DNA from: Oryzisolibacter sp. LB2S
GTDB lineage: Bacteria; Pseudomonadota; Gammaproteobacteria; Burkholderiales; Burkholderiaceae_C
Direction of reading: 5' to 3'
Assembly: GCF_040732315.1 (NCBI RefSeq)
Contig: NZ_CP160388.1
Span: 2,694,494-2,758,493 of the forward strand
DNA length: 64,000 nucleotides
The translations under genes were made by a program, and so were the position numbers. Position 1 is the stretch's first letter, and the number at the start of each line of letters is the position of its first letter. The notes beneath the pieces were generated by a model. The model was not told the DNA's origin. It searched no databases and was given only the letters and a program-made list of their open reading frames with translations. Positions 51,163 to 60,361 of the stretch are shown in pieces.

Positions 51163-51219
51163 CTGTTCCCCGTGCGCACGCGCACCCTCCCTGTGGGGAG
51201 TCTTTAGGTCAGGTCACCC

Positions 51220-52359
51220 ATGTCTGATTTAAGTCTTCAACTGCAGCAGGCCGCAAGCCAACTACCGGTTTCCAGCTACTTCGACGAGGCGCTGTTCCAG
51301 CGCGAACTGCAGACCTTGTTCCAGCAGGGCCCGCGCTATGTGGGGCACCGGCTGAGCGTGCCCGAGATCGGCGACTACTACGTCCTGCCCCAGGAGGCCT
51401 CGGGCCGCGCGCTCGTGCACGGGCGCGACGGCCAGGTGGGGCTGATCTCCAACGTCTGCCGCCACCGCCAGGCCGTGATGCTGCAGGGCCGCGGCAACCT
51501 GCAGGTGCAGGGCAAGGGCCATGCGGGCGGCAACATCGTCTGCCCCATCCACCGCTGGACCTATTCGCAAAAGGGCGAGCTGCTGGGCGCGCCGCATTTT
51601 GCGCACGACCCCTGCCTGAACCTGAACCAGTACCGCCTGCGCGAGTGGAACGGCCTCATCTTCGAGGACAACGGCCGCGACATCGCCGCCGACCTCACGG
51701 GCATGGGCCTGCAGCATGAGCTCTCGTTCGAGGGCTACATGCTCGACCATGTGGAGCTGCACGAGTGCAACTACAACTGGAAGACCTTCATCGAGGTCTA
51801 TCTGGAGGACTACCACGTCGGCCCCTTCCACCCGGGGCTGGGCAAGTTCGTGACCTGCGATGACCTGAAGTGGCAGTTCGCCAAGGAATACTCGGTGCAG
51901 ACCGTGGGCGTGGCGCCGAGCTTCGGCAGGCCCGGCTCGGACGTTTACAAAAAATGGCACGAGGTGCTGCTCAAGTACCAGGGCGGCCAGCTGCCCGACC
52001 GCGGCGCCATCTGGCTCACCTACTACCCGCACATCATGGTGGAGTGGTACCCGCATGTGCTCACCGTCTCCACGCTGCATCCGATCAGCGTGGACAAGAC
52101 GCTGAACATGGTGGAGTTCTACTACCCCGAGGAGATCGCCTGCTTCGAGCGCGAGTTCGTCGAGGCCCAGCGCGCTGCCTACATGGAAACGGCCATCGAG
52201 GACGACGAGATCGCCGAGCGCATGGACGCCGGCCGCAAGGCCCTCATGCTGCGCGGCGACAACGAGGTCGGCCCCTACCAGAGCCCCATGGAAGACGGCA
52301 TGCAGCATTTCCACGAGTGGTACCGCCAGCGCCTCGCGGACGCCCTGCCGCAGGGCTGA
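51220..52359 (+). CDS. Rieske non-heme iron ring-hydroxylating oxygenase, alpha subunit
   Basis: 379 residues. The Rieske cluster is bound by Cys80-x-His82 (NVCRHRQ) and Cys108-x2-His111 (VCPIHRWTY). The mononuclear iron site is in VYLEDYHVGPFHPGL with Asp197, His199 and His204. WYPHVLTVSTLHPISVDKTL is typical of the three-component or gbcA-like alpha subunits. No reductase, ferredoxin or beta subunit gene is adjacent, so electrons must come from elsewhere. Substrate unknown. AGGTCAGGTC precedes the ATG. Confidence 0.9.
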   Translation: MSDLSLQLQQAASQLPVSSYFDEALFQRELQTLFQQGPRYVGHRLSVPEIGDYYVLPQEASGRALVHGRDGQVGLISNVCRHRQAVMLQGRGNLQVQGKGHAGGNIVCPIHRWTYSQKGELLGAPHFAHDPCLNLNQYRLREWNGLIFEDNGRDIAADLTGMGLQHELSFEGYMLDHVELHECNYNWKTFIEVYLEDYHVGPFHPGLGKFVTCDDLKWQFAKEYSVQTVGVAPSFGRPGSDVYKKWHEVLLKYQGGQLPDRGAIWLTYYPHIMVEWYPHVLTVSTLHPISVDKTLNMVEFYYPEEIACFEREFVEAQRAAYMETAIEDDEIAERMDAGRKALMLRGDNEVGPYQSPMEDGMQHFHEWYRQRLADALPQG

Positions 52360-52388
52360 TCGCCGCAGCCTTGATTTACTCTCGTTAA

Positions 52389-52436
52389 CATAGCTGCCCG
52401 CGCTTGCTGCACAAGTGCGGGCAGCTATTTTCATAT
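52389..52436. repeat. Dispersed palindromic repeat, near-perfect copy
   Basis: ATAGCTGCCCGCGCTTG pairs with CAAGTGCGGGCAGCTAT (one mismatch) around CTGCA. It is the most symmetrical copy, in the gap before the DMT transporter. Confidence 0.88.
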
Positions 52437-52454
52437 CCAATCACCACCTCTCCC

Positions 52455-53366
52455 ATGCAAGCACTCTGGATGGTCTTGGCGGCGTTTCTGTTCGCCAGCA
52501 TGGGGGTGTGCGTCAAGCTCGCCTCGGCCCACTTCAACGCGGCCGAGCTGGTGTTCTACCGCGGCCTCATCAGCATGGCCGTGCTCTGGCTGCTGGCCCG
52601 GCGCCAGGGCGTGGCCCTGGGCACACACTACCCGGGCATGCATGCCTGGCGCAGCCTGGTCGGCGTGACCTCGCTGGGCTGCTGGTTCTACGTGCTCGGC
52701 CAGCTGCCGCTGCCCACGGCCATGACCTTCAACTACACCAGCAGCCTGTGGATCGCGGCCTTCCTCGTCGGCGGCACGCTGCTGGCCTGGCGCCCGAGCG
52801 GCGACGCGCCGCGCCCGCCGCTGCAGGTGCCGCTGGTGCTGTGCGTGCTCGTGGGCTTTGGCGGCATCCTCATGATGATGCGCCCCAGCCTCGAAGGCTC
52901 GCAGGGCTTTGCCGGCGTGGTCGGCATGTTCTCGGGCATGGCCACGGCCCTGGCCTACATGCAGGTGGTGGCGCTGTCGCGCCTGGGCGAGCCCGAGGCG
53001 CGCACGGTGTTCTACTTCGCCACGGCCTGCGCGGTGGCGGGTGGGGCGGCGCTGTTTGTCACCGGCATCTCGCCCTGGCCCGGCTGGCCCGCGCTGTGGC
53101 TGCTGCCCCTGGGCCTGCTGGCCGCGGGCGGGCAGCTGTGCATGACGCTGGCCTATGCGCGCTCGCCCTCGGCGCGCGGCACGCTGGTCGTGGCCAATCT
53201 GCAGTACACCGGCCTGATCTTTGCCGCCATCTACGGCGTGCTGGTGTTTGGCGACCGCCCTCCCCTCATCGCCTGGGTGGGCATGCTGCTCATCATCGCC
53301 AGCGGCATCGCCGCCACCGTGCTGCGTGCGCGCGGCACGCCCGATGCGCCAGTGGACGAGCGCTGA
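52455..53366 (+). CDS. DMT/EamA-family transporter
   Basis: 303-residue permease with ten helices in two EamA repeats: MVLAAFLFASMGVCVKLASA, ELVFYRGLISMAVLWLLARR, ..., TGLIFAAIYGVLVFGDRPPL and AWVGMLLIIASGIAATVLRA. Several Gly/Trp positions (GCWFYVLGQLPLPTAMTFNY) are those of the RarD/YdcZ-like S-adenosylmethionine-uptake or drug-export group. Substrate unknown. ATG 52455 begins exactly at the first helix. No clear Shine-Dalgarno is seen (CCTCTCCC). Confidence 0.87.
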   Translation: MQALWMVLAAFLFASMGVCVKLASAHFNAAELVFYRGLISMAVLWLLARRQGVALGTHYPGMHAWRSLVGVTSLGCWFYVLGQLPLPTAMTFNYTSSLWIAAFLVGGTLLAWRPSGDAPRPPLQVPLVLCVLVGFGGILMMMRPSLEGSQGFAGVVGMFSGMATALAYMQVVALSRLGEPEARTVFYFATACAVAGGAALFVTGISPWPGWPALWLLPLGLLAAGGQLCMTLAYARSPSARGTLVVANLQYTGLIFAAIYGVLVFGDRPPLIAWVGMLLIIASGIAATVLRARGTPDAPVDER

Positions 53367-53436
53367 GCCCTCGCACTGCGCGGCGCCACGGATGGCGGGG
53401 CACAATCGGGCGGCCAGAAATCCTCCCAACCCGGTC

Positions 53437-54294
53437 ATGCCCTACACCACCCTGATTTCCGCCTCCCAACTGCAGGCCCTGATGCATGGCGGCCAGCCGC
53501 TCATGGTGTTCGACTGCAGCTTCGACCTGGCCCAGCCCGCGCTGGGCGCGAGCCAGTACCGTGAGTCCCATATCCCCGGCGCGGCTTTCGCCGATCTGGA
53601 CCGACACCTGAGCGCCGGCAGCGGCGCGGCCGCCTCGGGCGGGCGCCACCCCCTGCCCACGCGCGAGCGCTTTGCCGCCTGGCTGTCGCAGGTCGGCCTC
53701 GCCAACGGCATGCAGGCCGTGGTCTATGACCGCAACGGCGCCAACTACTGCGGCCGCCTGTGGTGGATGCTCAAATGGGCCGGGCACGAGGCCGCGGCCG
53801 TGCTCGACGGCGGCCTGCAGGCCTGGCAGGCCGCGGGCGGCGCCCTGGCCAGCGGCGACGAGCCCGCACGTGCGAGCAGCGCGTTCGCCCTGGGCGCGCC
53901 GCTGCGCCGCTTGGTGGGCGTGGACGAGGTGCTGACGCGCCTGGGCGACGCCGGCCAGACCATCGTGGACGCGCGCGGCGCGCCGCGCTACCGTGGCGAG
54001 GTCGAGCCGCTGGACCCGGTGGCCGGCCATATCCCGGGCGCGCTCAACCGCCCCTTTGGCGACAACCTGGGCGCGGACGGAAGGTTCAAAAGTCCTGAGC
54101 AGCTGCGCGCCGAATTCACCGCCCTGCTGGCCGGCCGCCCCGCCGCCACGGTGGTGCACCAGTGCGGCAGCGGCGTAAGCGCCATCCCCAACCTGCTGGC
54201 CATGGAGGTCGCAGGCCTGGGGCCCACGCAGCTCTTCGCGGGCAGCTGGAGCGAATGGTGCAGCGACCCGAGCCGGCCCGTGGAGCGCGGCTGA
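53437..54294 (+). CDS. sseA: Rhodanese-type sulfurtransferase (SseA)
   Basis: 285 residues with two rhodanese domains. The N-terminal domain has SHIPGAAFADLDRHLS and YDRNGANYCGRLWWML. The C-terminal active loop is CGSGVSA (~residue 241-247): CGSGVTA is the 3-mercaptopyruvate sulfurtransferase signature, whereas thiosulfate enzymes have CRKGVTA. So 3-mercaptopyruvate is the likely donor. AGHIPGALNRPF is the linker to the active domain. ATG 53437. Confidence 0.92.
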   Translation: MPYTTLISASQLQALMHGGQPLMVFDCSFDLAQPALGASQYRESHIPGAAFADLDRHLSAGSGAAASGGRHPLPTRERFAAWLSQVGLANGMQAVVYDRNGANYCGRLWWMLKWAGHEAAAVLDGGLQAWQAAGGALASGDEPARASSAFALGAPLRRLVGVDEVLTRLGDAGQTIVDARGAPRYRGEVEPLDPVAGHIPGALNRPFGDNLGADGRFKSPEQLRAEFTALLAGRPAATVVHQCGSGVSAIPNLLAMEVAGLGPTQLFAGSWSEWCSDPSRPVERG

Positions 54295-54320
54295 GGCCCG
54301 CGCAAGGGGACACGCTTTGC

Positions 54321-54409
54321 CCGTCATCCCCGCGCAGGCGGGGATCCAGGCGCAACCCCGCCCGTCTCTTGCCGACTGCGGTGGATCCCCGCTTGCGCGG
54401 GGATGACGT
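54321..54409. repeat. REP-like palindrome pair between sseA and gabD
   Basis: CGTCATCCCCGCGCAGGCGG then, inverted, ATCCCCGCTTGCGCGGGGAT GACG. The two units face each other in the gap between convergent genes, so each transcript would end in a GC hairpin. Confidence 0.78.
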
Positions 54410-54442
54410 CTTTTATCGACGCAGCGCCGACGCGCCCAACGT

Positions 54443-55879
54443 TCAGACGTTGGTGATGGAGATCGCCCGCGTGTTCAGGCAGGCCTCGAGCGCCTCGGGG
54501 CCGCCCTCGGAGCCATAGCCCGAGTCCTTGAGACCACCAAACGGCAGCTCGGCCGAGGGCGTGGCGGGCTGGTTGACCCAGAGCATGCCCACCTCCACGC
54601 GTTGCGAGAGCAGATGCGCGTTCTTGAGCGAGCGCGTGTAGGCATAGGCCGCCAGGCCATAGGGCAGGCGGTTGGATTCGGCGATGGCGTCCTCAAGCTG
54701 CGTGAAGCCGCGCACCGAGGCCACGGGGCCGAAGGGCTCCTCGTTGAAGATGCGTGCGCTCGTGGGCACGTTGTCGAGCACCGTGGGCGCGAAGAAGTTG
54801 CCCACGTCGCCGATGCGCTCGCCGCCGGTGCGCACGGTGGCGCCGCGGTGCACGGCGTCGCCCAGCAGCTCGGTCATGGCGGCCACGCGGCGCGGGTTGG
54901 CCAGCGGCCCCATCTGCGTGCCCTCGGCCAGGCCGTCGCCCACCTTCAGGCCCTGGGCGTGGCGCGTGAGCGCGGCCACGAAGTCGGCGCGCACGTCCTC
55001 GTGCACGAGAAAGCGCGTGGGCGCGATGCAGACCTGGCCCGCGTTGCGGAACTTGGCACCGGCCGAGGCCTTGACGGCCAGCTCGATGTCGGCGTCCTCG
55101 CAGACGATGACGGGCGCATGGCCGCCGAGCTCCATGGTCACGCGCTTCATGTGCTGGCCGGCCAGGGCCGCGAGCTGCTTGCCCACCACGGTCGAGCCGG
55201 TGAACGACACCTTGCGCACCACGGGGTGTGGGATCAGGTAGTTGGAGATCTCGGCCGGGTTGCCATAGACCAGGCCCACGGTGCCCGCAGGCAGGCCCGC
55301 GTCGGCAAAGGCGCGGATCAGCTCGGCCGGGCTCGCGGGTGTTTCCTCGGCGGCCTTGACCAGCACCGCGCAGCCCGCGGCCAGCGCCGCGCCGAGCTTG
55401 CGCACGACCTGGTTGATGGGGAAGTTCCAGGGCGTGAACGCGGCCACCACGCCCACCGGGTCCTTCACCACCAGCTGGCGCACGGCCAGGTTGCGCGAGG
55501 GCACGATGCGGCCGTAGACACGCATGCCCTCGTCGGCAAACCACTCGATGATGTCGGCAGCGGCCAGGGTCTCGATGCGTGCCTCGGCGCGGGGCTTGCC
55601 CTGCTCCTGGGTCATGATGGCGGCGATGGCGTCGGCGCGCTCGCGCACCAGCGCGGCGGCGCGGCGCATGGCCTTGGCGCGCTCGATGGCGGGCATGTCG
55701 CGCCAGGCCTCGAAACCCTTTTGCGCCGCGGCCAGCGCGCGGTCCAGGTCGGCCATGCCGGCGTGGGCGACGCGGCCAATCTCCTGGCCGGTGGCGGGGT
55801 TGACGACGGGCAGCGTCCTGCCGTCGGCGGCGTCCTGCCATTGACCGGCGATGAAGAGGCGGGTATCGGGGTAGGTCAT
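54443..55879 (-). CDS. gabD: NAD(P)-dependent aldehyde dehydrogenase, GabD-like
   Basis: 478 residues. [20 protein letters not shown] (cofactor), [17 protein letters not shown], catalytic Glu in [11 protein letters not shown] (~residue 255), and catalytic Cys in [17 protein letters not shown] (~residue 289), plus [20 protein letters not shown] text and length match succinate-semialdehyde dehydrogenases, which sit next to 2,5-dioxovalerate-type enzymes; specificity is a guess. AAGGAG precedes the ATG. No gabT neighbour. Confidence 0.88.
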   Translation of the reverse strand: MTYPDTRLFIAGQWQDAADGRTLPVVNPATGQEIGRVAHAGMADLDRALAAAQKGFEAWRDMPAIERAKAMRRAAALVRERADAIAAIMTQEQGKPRAEARIETLAAADIIEWFADEGMRVYGRIVPSRNLAVRQLVVKDPVGVVAAFTPWNFPINQVVRKLGAALAAGCAVLVKAAEETPASPAELIRAFADAGLPAGTVGLVYGNPAEISNYLIPHPVVRKVSFTGSTVVGKQLAALAGQHMKRVTMELGGHAPVIVCEDADIELAVKASAGAKFRNAGQVCIAPTRFLVHEDVRADFVAALTRHAQGLKVGDGLAEGTQMGPLANPRRVAAMTELLGDAVHRGATVRTGGERIGDVGNFFAPTVLDNVPTSARIFNEEPFGPVASVRGFTQLEDAIAESNRLPYGLAAYAYTRSLKNAHLLSQRVEVGMLWVNQPATPSAELPFGGLKDSGYGSEGGPEALEACLNTRAISITNV

Positions 55880-56030
55880 GCGTTGGCTCCTTGTGTTGGT
55901 GATGAATGAGTGACGAACAACTACCGGTCAACTATAGGCCGTGGCGCGGGCGGGCACCGGCTCGGACGGGCGGTACCCAACCGCCAATGCGGACATTCCT
56001 GCGCCACATCACGGGCACATCACGAGCACA

Positions 56031-58475
56031 TCACGGCTGGCTGTGATGCCAGTAGCGCCGCCCTGCCTCGCGCTCGCAGCGCCAGGCCTGGGGCGCACCC
56101 GACGCCCAGCGCGCCGCGCCGCATTGCGGGCTTTGCACCAGGGCGATGCCGCGCGCGTCATAGCGTGCCGCCACCTCCGCAGCCGGGTGGCCGAAGCGGT
56201 TGCGGTAGCCGGCCTGCACCAGCGCGACCTGCGGGGCCACGGCGTCGAGAAACGCCGCGCTCGACGAGGTCTTGCTGCCATGGTGCGGCACCAGCAGCAG
56301 ATCGGCCGCCAGAGGGGCGCCCGCATCGAGCAGCGCCTGCTCCTGGGCGCGCTCTATGTCGCCCACGAGCAGCGCGGCCGTGCCGTCCGCAGCCGTGACG
56401 CGCAGCACGCAGCTCTGCGCATTGGGTTTGGGCGCCGCAGCGCCGACGGCGGCAGCGAGCATGTCCGGCGGCGGGTGCAGCAGCTCGAAGCGCACGCCAT
56501 CCCATTGCCAGGCCTGGCCGGCCACGCAGGGCTCGATGGGGCGCAGCGCCTGCAGCGCGTGTTCGGCCTCTATCGAGCCCAGCACCCGCGCCCTGGGCTG
56601 CGCGCCGAGCACGGCGGCGGCGCCGCCCGTGTGGTCGCTGTCGCGGTGGCTCAGCACCAGCAGATCGAGCGATTCGCCGAGCGCGCGCATGAGCGGCACC
56701 AGCACCTGCCGGCCGGCGTCGCTGTCCTGGTGGTAACGCGGGCCGGCGTCGTAGAGCAGCGCATGGCGCGCCGTGCGCACCAGCACGGCCTGGCCCTGGC
56801 CCACGTCGGCGGCCAGCAGCTCGAACTGCCCCGCCGGCGGGCGCGGCGCCTGCCACCACAGCGCGGGCAGCATCAGCGGCAGCCCCAGCACGCGCCAGCC
56901 CCAGGGCAGGCGCAGCACCAGCAGCAGGCCCCCGGCCACGGCCGCCGCCCCCGCCCACAGCGGCGCCATGGGCAGGCTGACCTGGGCCCAGGGCCAGGCG
57001 GCGAGCCATTGCAGCAGCCAGGCCAGCATCTGCACGCCCCAGGCCGCGGCCGACCACAGCGGCGCCCATAGCACGCCCAGCAGCGCCAGCGGTGTGACCA
57101 GCAGCGTGACCCAGGGAATGGCCAGCAGATTGGCCAGCAGGCCCACGAGCGAGACCTGGCCGAACAGCAGCAGCGTGAGCGGCGCAAGCGCCAGCGTCAC
57201 CACCCATTGCTCGCGCAGCATGGTGACAAATCGGCCTTTGACGCCCATTGGATGGGCGACAACAGCTCTTGAATCCGTAGCAAACAACACCCCCACGGCG
57301 ACAAAGCTGAGCCAGAAGCCCGGCTGCAAGAGCGCCCAGGGGTCGGCCAGCAGCACCACGGCGCAGGCCAGCAGCCAGACCTGCGGCAAGGGCCAGCGCC
57401 GCCCCGAAAGGCGCAACAGCGCCACCGTGGCCAACATGCACACCGTACGCTGCGCGGGCACGCCCCAGCCGCTGAAGACCGCATAGGCCGCGGCCAGCAG
57501 CACGCCGCCGACAAGCGCCGCCGTGGGCGCGGGCCAGGCCAGGCACAGCCGGGGCACGCGGCGCCAGCCCCGGCCGATGAGGGCCGACGCCAGCCAGGCA
57601 AACAGCGTGATGTGCAGGCCCGAGATGCTCATGAGGTGCGCCACGCCCGTGGCGCGAAACAGCTCCCAGTCGGCGCGTTCGATGGCGCGCTGGTCGCCCG
57701 TGACCAGCGCCGCCACCACGCCCATGGCGCGCTGCGCGCCCGTATCGTCCACGGCGCCCGTGGCGGCGCGCCGCACGATGGCATCGCGCACGCGCTGGCG
57801 CAGCTGCTCCACGGGGTGCCGCCAGGTGGCGGCCAGGCGCTCGGGCGGGCCGTGCAGCGCGTCCAGGCGCGTGCTGCTGCGCACATAGCCCGTGGCCTGC
57901 ACGCCCTGCTCCCACAGCCACAGCTCATAGTCGAAGCCGTGCGGGTTGCGCGCGCCATGCGGGGCCTTGAGCCGCACCGTCAGGCGCCAGCGCTCGCCCG
58001 CGCGCAGCGGGGGCGGGGTGGCCGCGTCGTCCCCCGCGCCCGCGTACCAGCTCAGGTCGATGAGCTCGGGCACGCGCACGGGCGCGCCGTCCAGGGTGGC
58101 CGACTCCACGGCCAGCCGCAGGCGCAGGCCCGCTTCACGCGGCTGCGGCATGGTGGCGATCACGCCGGTCACGCGGATGTCCCGGCCCTCGAGCCCGGGC
58201 GCGAGCGCCCCGGCCAGAAAGGCCGCCGCACGCAGGCCGCACAGACCCCACACCAGCAGCGCCACGGCCAGCGAGCGCAGCCCAGGCCTGCGCCAGGGCA
58301 GCGCCAGTGCCAGCAACCCCAGGGCCAGCACGCCCGCATAGGCGGCCGCAGGCCACAGCGCCCGCTGCTGCAGCTGCAGCACCGTGCCCAGCAGCACGCC
58401 GCAGAGCACCGCGGCCAGCGCATGGGTGGGGCGCTCATGGGCCGCCTGCCCATGGTGCAGGGACTCCCTCCACAT
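56031..58475 (-). CDS. comEC: DNA uptake channel protein ComEC/Rec2
   Basis: Inner-membrane channel for single-stranded DNA during natural transformation, 814 residues. N-terminal helices and an OB-like periplasmic domain (residues ~90-200). The competence domain contains HLMSISGLHITLFAWLAS and FSGWGVPAQRTVCMLATVALLRL, then many helices. A C-terminal metallo-beta-lactamase domain has ADVGQGQAVLVRT and HRDSDHTGG (HxxxDH), and PHHGSKTSSS. Residues ~399-418 (ATDSRAVVAHPMGVKGRFVT) match the dispersed palindromic repeat. Divergent from the sqr-like gene. Confidence 0.93.
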   Translation of the reverse strand: MWRESLHHGQAAHERPTHALAAVLCGVLLGTVLQLQQRALWPAAAYAGVLALGLLALALPWRRPGLRSLAVALLVWGLCGLRAAAFLAGALAPGLEGRDIRVTGVIATMPQPREAGLRLRLAVESATLDGAPVRVPELIDLSWYAGAGDDAATPPPLRAGERWRLTVRLKAPHGARNPHGFDYELWLWEQGVQATGYVRSSTRLDALHGPPERLAATWRHPVEQLRQRVRDAIVRRAATGAVDDTGAQRAMGVVAALVTGDQRAIERADWELFRATGVAHLMSISGLHITLFAWLASALIGRGWRRVPRLCLAWPAPTAALVGGVLLAAAYAVFSGWGVPAQRTVCMLATVALLRLSGRRWPLPQVWLLACAVVLLADPWALLQPGFWLSFVAVGVLFATDSRAVVAHPMGVKGRFVTMLREQWVVTLALAPLTLLLFGQVSLVGLLANLLAIPWVTLLVTPLALLGVLWAPLWSAAAWGVQMLAWLLQWLAAWPWAQVSLPMAPLWAGAAAVAGGLLLVLRLPWGWRVLGLPLMLPALWWQAPRPPAGQFELLAADVGQGQAVLVRTARHALLYDAGPRYHQDSDAGRQVLVPLMRALGESLDLLVLSHRDSDHTGGAAAVLGAQPRARVLGSIEAEHALQALRPIEPCVAGQAWQWDGVRFELLHPPPDMLAAAVGAAAPKPNAQSCVLRVTAADGTAALLVGDIERAQEQALLDAGAPLAADLLLVPHHGSKTSSSAAFLDAVAPQVALVQAGYRNRFGHPAAEVAARYDARGIALVQSPQCGAARWASGAPQAWRCEREAGRRYWHHSQP
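57223..57281. repeat. Palindromic repeat copy inside comEC
   Basis: ACAAATCGGCCTTTGACGCC, perfect stem CGCCCAT/ATGGGCG (57242-57248, 57252-57258), then ACAACAGCTCTTGAATCC. Ends match the trmJ and modB copies. In frame; the surrounding codons are GC-ending while this patch reads GCT ACG GAT TCA AGA GCT GTT. Confidence 0.72.
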
Positions 58476-58481
58476 ATTTAT

Positions 58482-58510
58482 TTCACTTTTATCTAACTTT
58501 AGATTATCCT
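58482..58510 (+). promoter_or_regulatory. sqr-like gene promoter with palindromic operator
   Basis: TTCACT (58482-58487) and TATCCT (58505-58510) are spaced 17 bp. The spacer contains the palindrome ATCTAACTTTAGAT (58491-58504). The surrounding patch is strikingly AT-rich for this genome. The position suits a repressor, for example an ArsR/BigR-type sulfide sensor (inference). Confidence 0.5.
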
Positions 58511-58550
58511 AAACAACAAGGAGACAACCCCTCTTCAGAAGGAGTGCACC

Positions 58551-59906
58551 ATGCCAGTCACGCCCGAGCAACGCCGGCTCATCGACACCTTGCTGCAGGC
58601 GCCAAGCCAGCGCCGCGGCTTTCTGCTCGCCACGCTCTGCGCCATGACCGCAGGGTCGGCGCGGGCCGCGGCGCCCGCCAGGGTGAAAACCCAGGCGCGC
58701 ATCGTCATCGCGGGCGCGGGCGCGGCGGGGCTGGCCACGGCGGCACGTCTGTCGGCAGCACTCGAGGGCGCGAGCATCACCCTGGTCGATGCGCGCAGGG
58801 AACATTTCTACCAGCCGGGCTTCACGCTGGTCGGCGCGGGCATCAAGCCCGCGGGCTATGTGGTCTCCAACACGGCCGACTATGTGCCCGCAGGCGTGCG
58901 GCTCGTGCCCGAGCGCGTGGCCGAGTTCGACGTGGACGGCAACCAGGTCGTGACCGACAGCGGTCAGCGCCTGCCCTACGACTTTCTCGTCGTCGCCACG
59001 GGCCTGCAGCTCGAGTACGGCCTGATCGAGGGCATGGACATCCGGCTCATCGGCGAGAACGGCATAGGCAGCGTGTATGCGGGCCCCCAGGCCGCCGAGG
59101 CCACCTGGCGCGCCATGTCGGCCTTTGCCGACCGGGGCGGGCGCGGCGTGTTCCTGCGCCCCGCAACCGAGATGAAATGCGCGGGCGCGCCGCTCAAGTA
59201 CACCTTCATCACCGAGGACCACCTGACGCGCCGCGGCACGCGCGGCAAGGCCGAGCTGGTCTACAACAGCAACAACAAGGCGCTGTTCAGCGTGCCCATC
59301 GTCTCGGAGAAGGTGCGCATGCTCTACCAGGAGCGCGGCATCGCCGTGAACTACGAGCGCGTGCTCACGGCCATAGACCCGGGCAGGCGCATCGCCACCT
59401 TTGCCACGCCCACGGGCCCAGAGGAGCAGCCCTACGACTTCATCCACGTCATCCCGCCCATGCGCGCGCCCGAGGCCATCAGGAACAGCCCCCTGCCCTG
59501 GAGCGCCGACAGGCACAAGGCCTGGGCCGCCGAGGGTTGGATGGAAGTGGACAAGGGCACGCTGCGCCACCTGCGCTACGCCAACGTGTTCGGCGTGGGC
59601 GACATCGCCGGCGTGCCCAAGGGCAAGACGGCCGCCAGCGTCAAATGGCAGGTGCCCGTGGCCGTGGACCACCTCGTGGCGCAGATCGCGGGGCGCCAGT
59701 CCAGCGCGCTGTACACGGGCTACACCTCCTGCCCGCTGATCACGCGGCTCGGCCAGGCCATGCTGGTGGAGTTCGACTACGAGAACAACCTCACGCCCTC
59801 CTTCCCCGGCGTGATCGCCCCGCTGGAGGAGCTGTGGGTCAGCTGGGTCATGAAGACCATGGCCCTCAAGCCCACCTACATCAGCATGCTGCGTGGGCTG
59901 GCCTGA
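58551..59906 (+). CDS. Sulfide:quinone oxidoreductase-type flavoprotein (type II-like)
   Basis: 451 residues. N-terminal leader SQRRGFLLATLCAMTAGSARA has a Tat-style Arg pair, then the FAD motif VIAGAGAAGLATAARLSAAL (residues 52-71). Two cysteines remain in the mature part: Cys210 in TEMKCAGAPLKYTF and Cys394 in YTGYTSCPLITRL. KCAGAP plus SCPL is the redox pair of type II SQR (the eukaryotic SQOR group). VGDIAGVPKGKTAASVKWQ is the second FAD segment. Likely oxidises sulfide to sulfane sulfur and reduces quinone. GAAGGAG precedes the ATG. First gene of a small sulfur cluster. Confidence 0.88.
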   Translation: MPVTPEQRRLIDTLLQAPSQRRGFLLATLCAMTAGSARAAAPARVKTQARIVIAGAGAAGLATAARLSAALEGASITLVDARREHFYQPGFTLVGAGIKPAGYVVSNTADYVPAGVRLVPERVAEFDVDGNQVVTDSGQRLPYDFLVVATGLQLEYGLIEGMDIRLIGENGIGSVYAGPQAAEATWRAMSAFADRGGRGVFLRPATEMKCAGAPLKYTFITEDHLTRRGTRGKAELVYNSNNKALFSVPIVSEKVRMLYQERGIAVNYERVLTAIDPGRRIATFATPTGPEEQPYDFIHVIPPMRAPEAIRNSPLPWSADRHKAWAAEGWMEVDKGTLRHLRYANVFGVGDIAGVPKGKTAASVKWQVPVAVDHLVAQIAGRQSSALYTGYTSCPLITRLGQAMLVEFDYENNLTPSFPGVIAPLEELWVSWVMKTMALKPTYISMLRGLA

Positions 59907-59908
59907 AG

Positions 59909-59966
59909 GTTTTTTGGCACGTAGCCCTTGTGTATCAAGCGTTGAAAGCTCTTGTTTTGATAGTTG
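59909..59966. repeat. Dispersed palindromic repeat after the sqr-like gene
   Basis: GTTTTTTGGCACGTAGCCCT, TGTGTATCAAGCGTTGAAAG, CTCTTGTTTTGATAG. Same family as the 34.1 kb copy (TTTTTGGCACATAACCCTTG). It fills the 73-bp gap inside the cluster. Confidence 0.72.
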
Positions 59967-59979
59967 AAGGAGGACGATC

Positions 59980-60348
59980 ATGAAGGAACTCGACCCCCGC
60001 ATCCTGTTCGCCGTGTTCCAGGAAATGCTGGGCGCCATGCTGTGGCCGCTCGTGGCCGTGGTGGTGCTCGGCACCCTGGCCTTCTGGCTGCTGGTGCTGC
60101 GCGAGCGCGGCCTGCGCTCGCGCCGCCTGGTGCGCGCGCAGCTGCTGGCCCTGCCCGGCGGGGCTCTTGCGCTGTGGATCATGGCCGGCGTATCGTCCTC
60201 GGGCTTCACCGACGCGGGCGGCCCGGCCGACTGGCTGCTGATCGCCCTGGTCTTCACGCTCGGCGCCGTGGGCGCCGTCGTCGTGGCCTATACCCTTGCC
60301 GGCTGGCTCTCCGGTGACGGCCGCAGCCGGCAACCCGCCAATACCTGA
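59980..60348 (+). CDS. Small membrane protein, possibly DUF5368 family
   Basis: 122 residues. Three hydrophobic helices: residues ~20-40 (MLWPLVAVVVLGTLAFWLLV), ~55-73 and ~85-110 (LLIALVFTLGAVGAVVVAYT). A short conserved opening MKELDPRILFAVFQEMLGAM precedes them. I recall DUF5368 proteins with this opening beside sulfide-oxidising flavoproteins, but the function is unknown. AAGGAGG lies before the ATG. Likely cotranscribed with its neighbours; may anchor or partner the SQR-like protein. Confidence 0.75.
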   Translation: MKELDPRILFAVFQEMLGAMLWPLVAVVVLGTLAFWLLVLRERGLRSRRLVRAQLLALPGGALALWIMAGVSSSGFTDAGGPADWLLIALVFTLGAVGAVVVAYTLAGWLSGDGRSRQPANT

Positions 60349-60361
60349 AAGGAAACCATCC

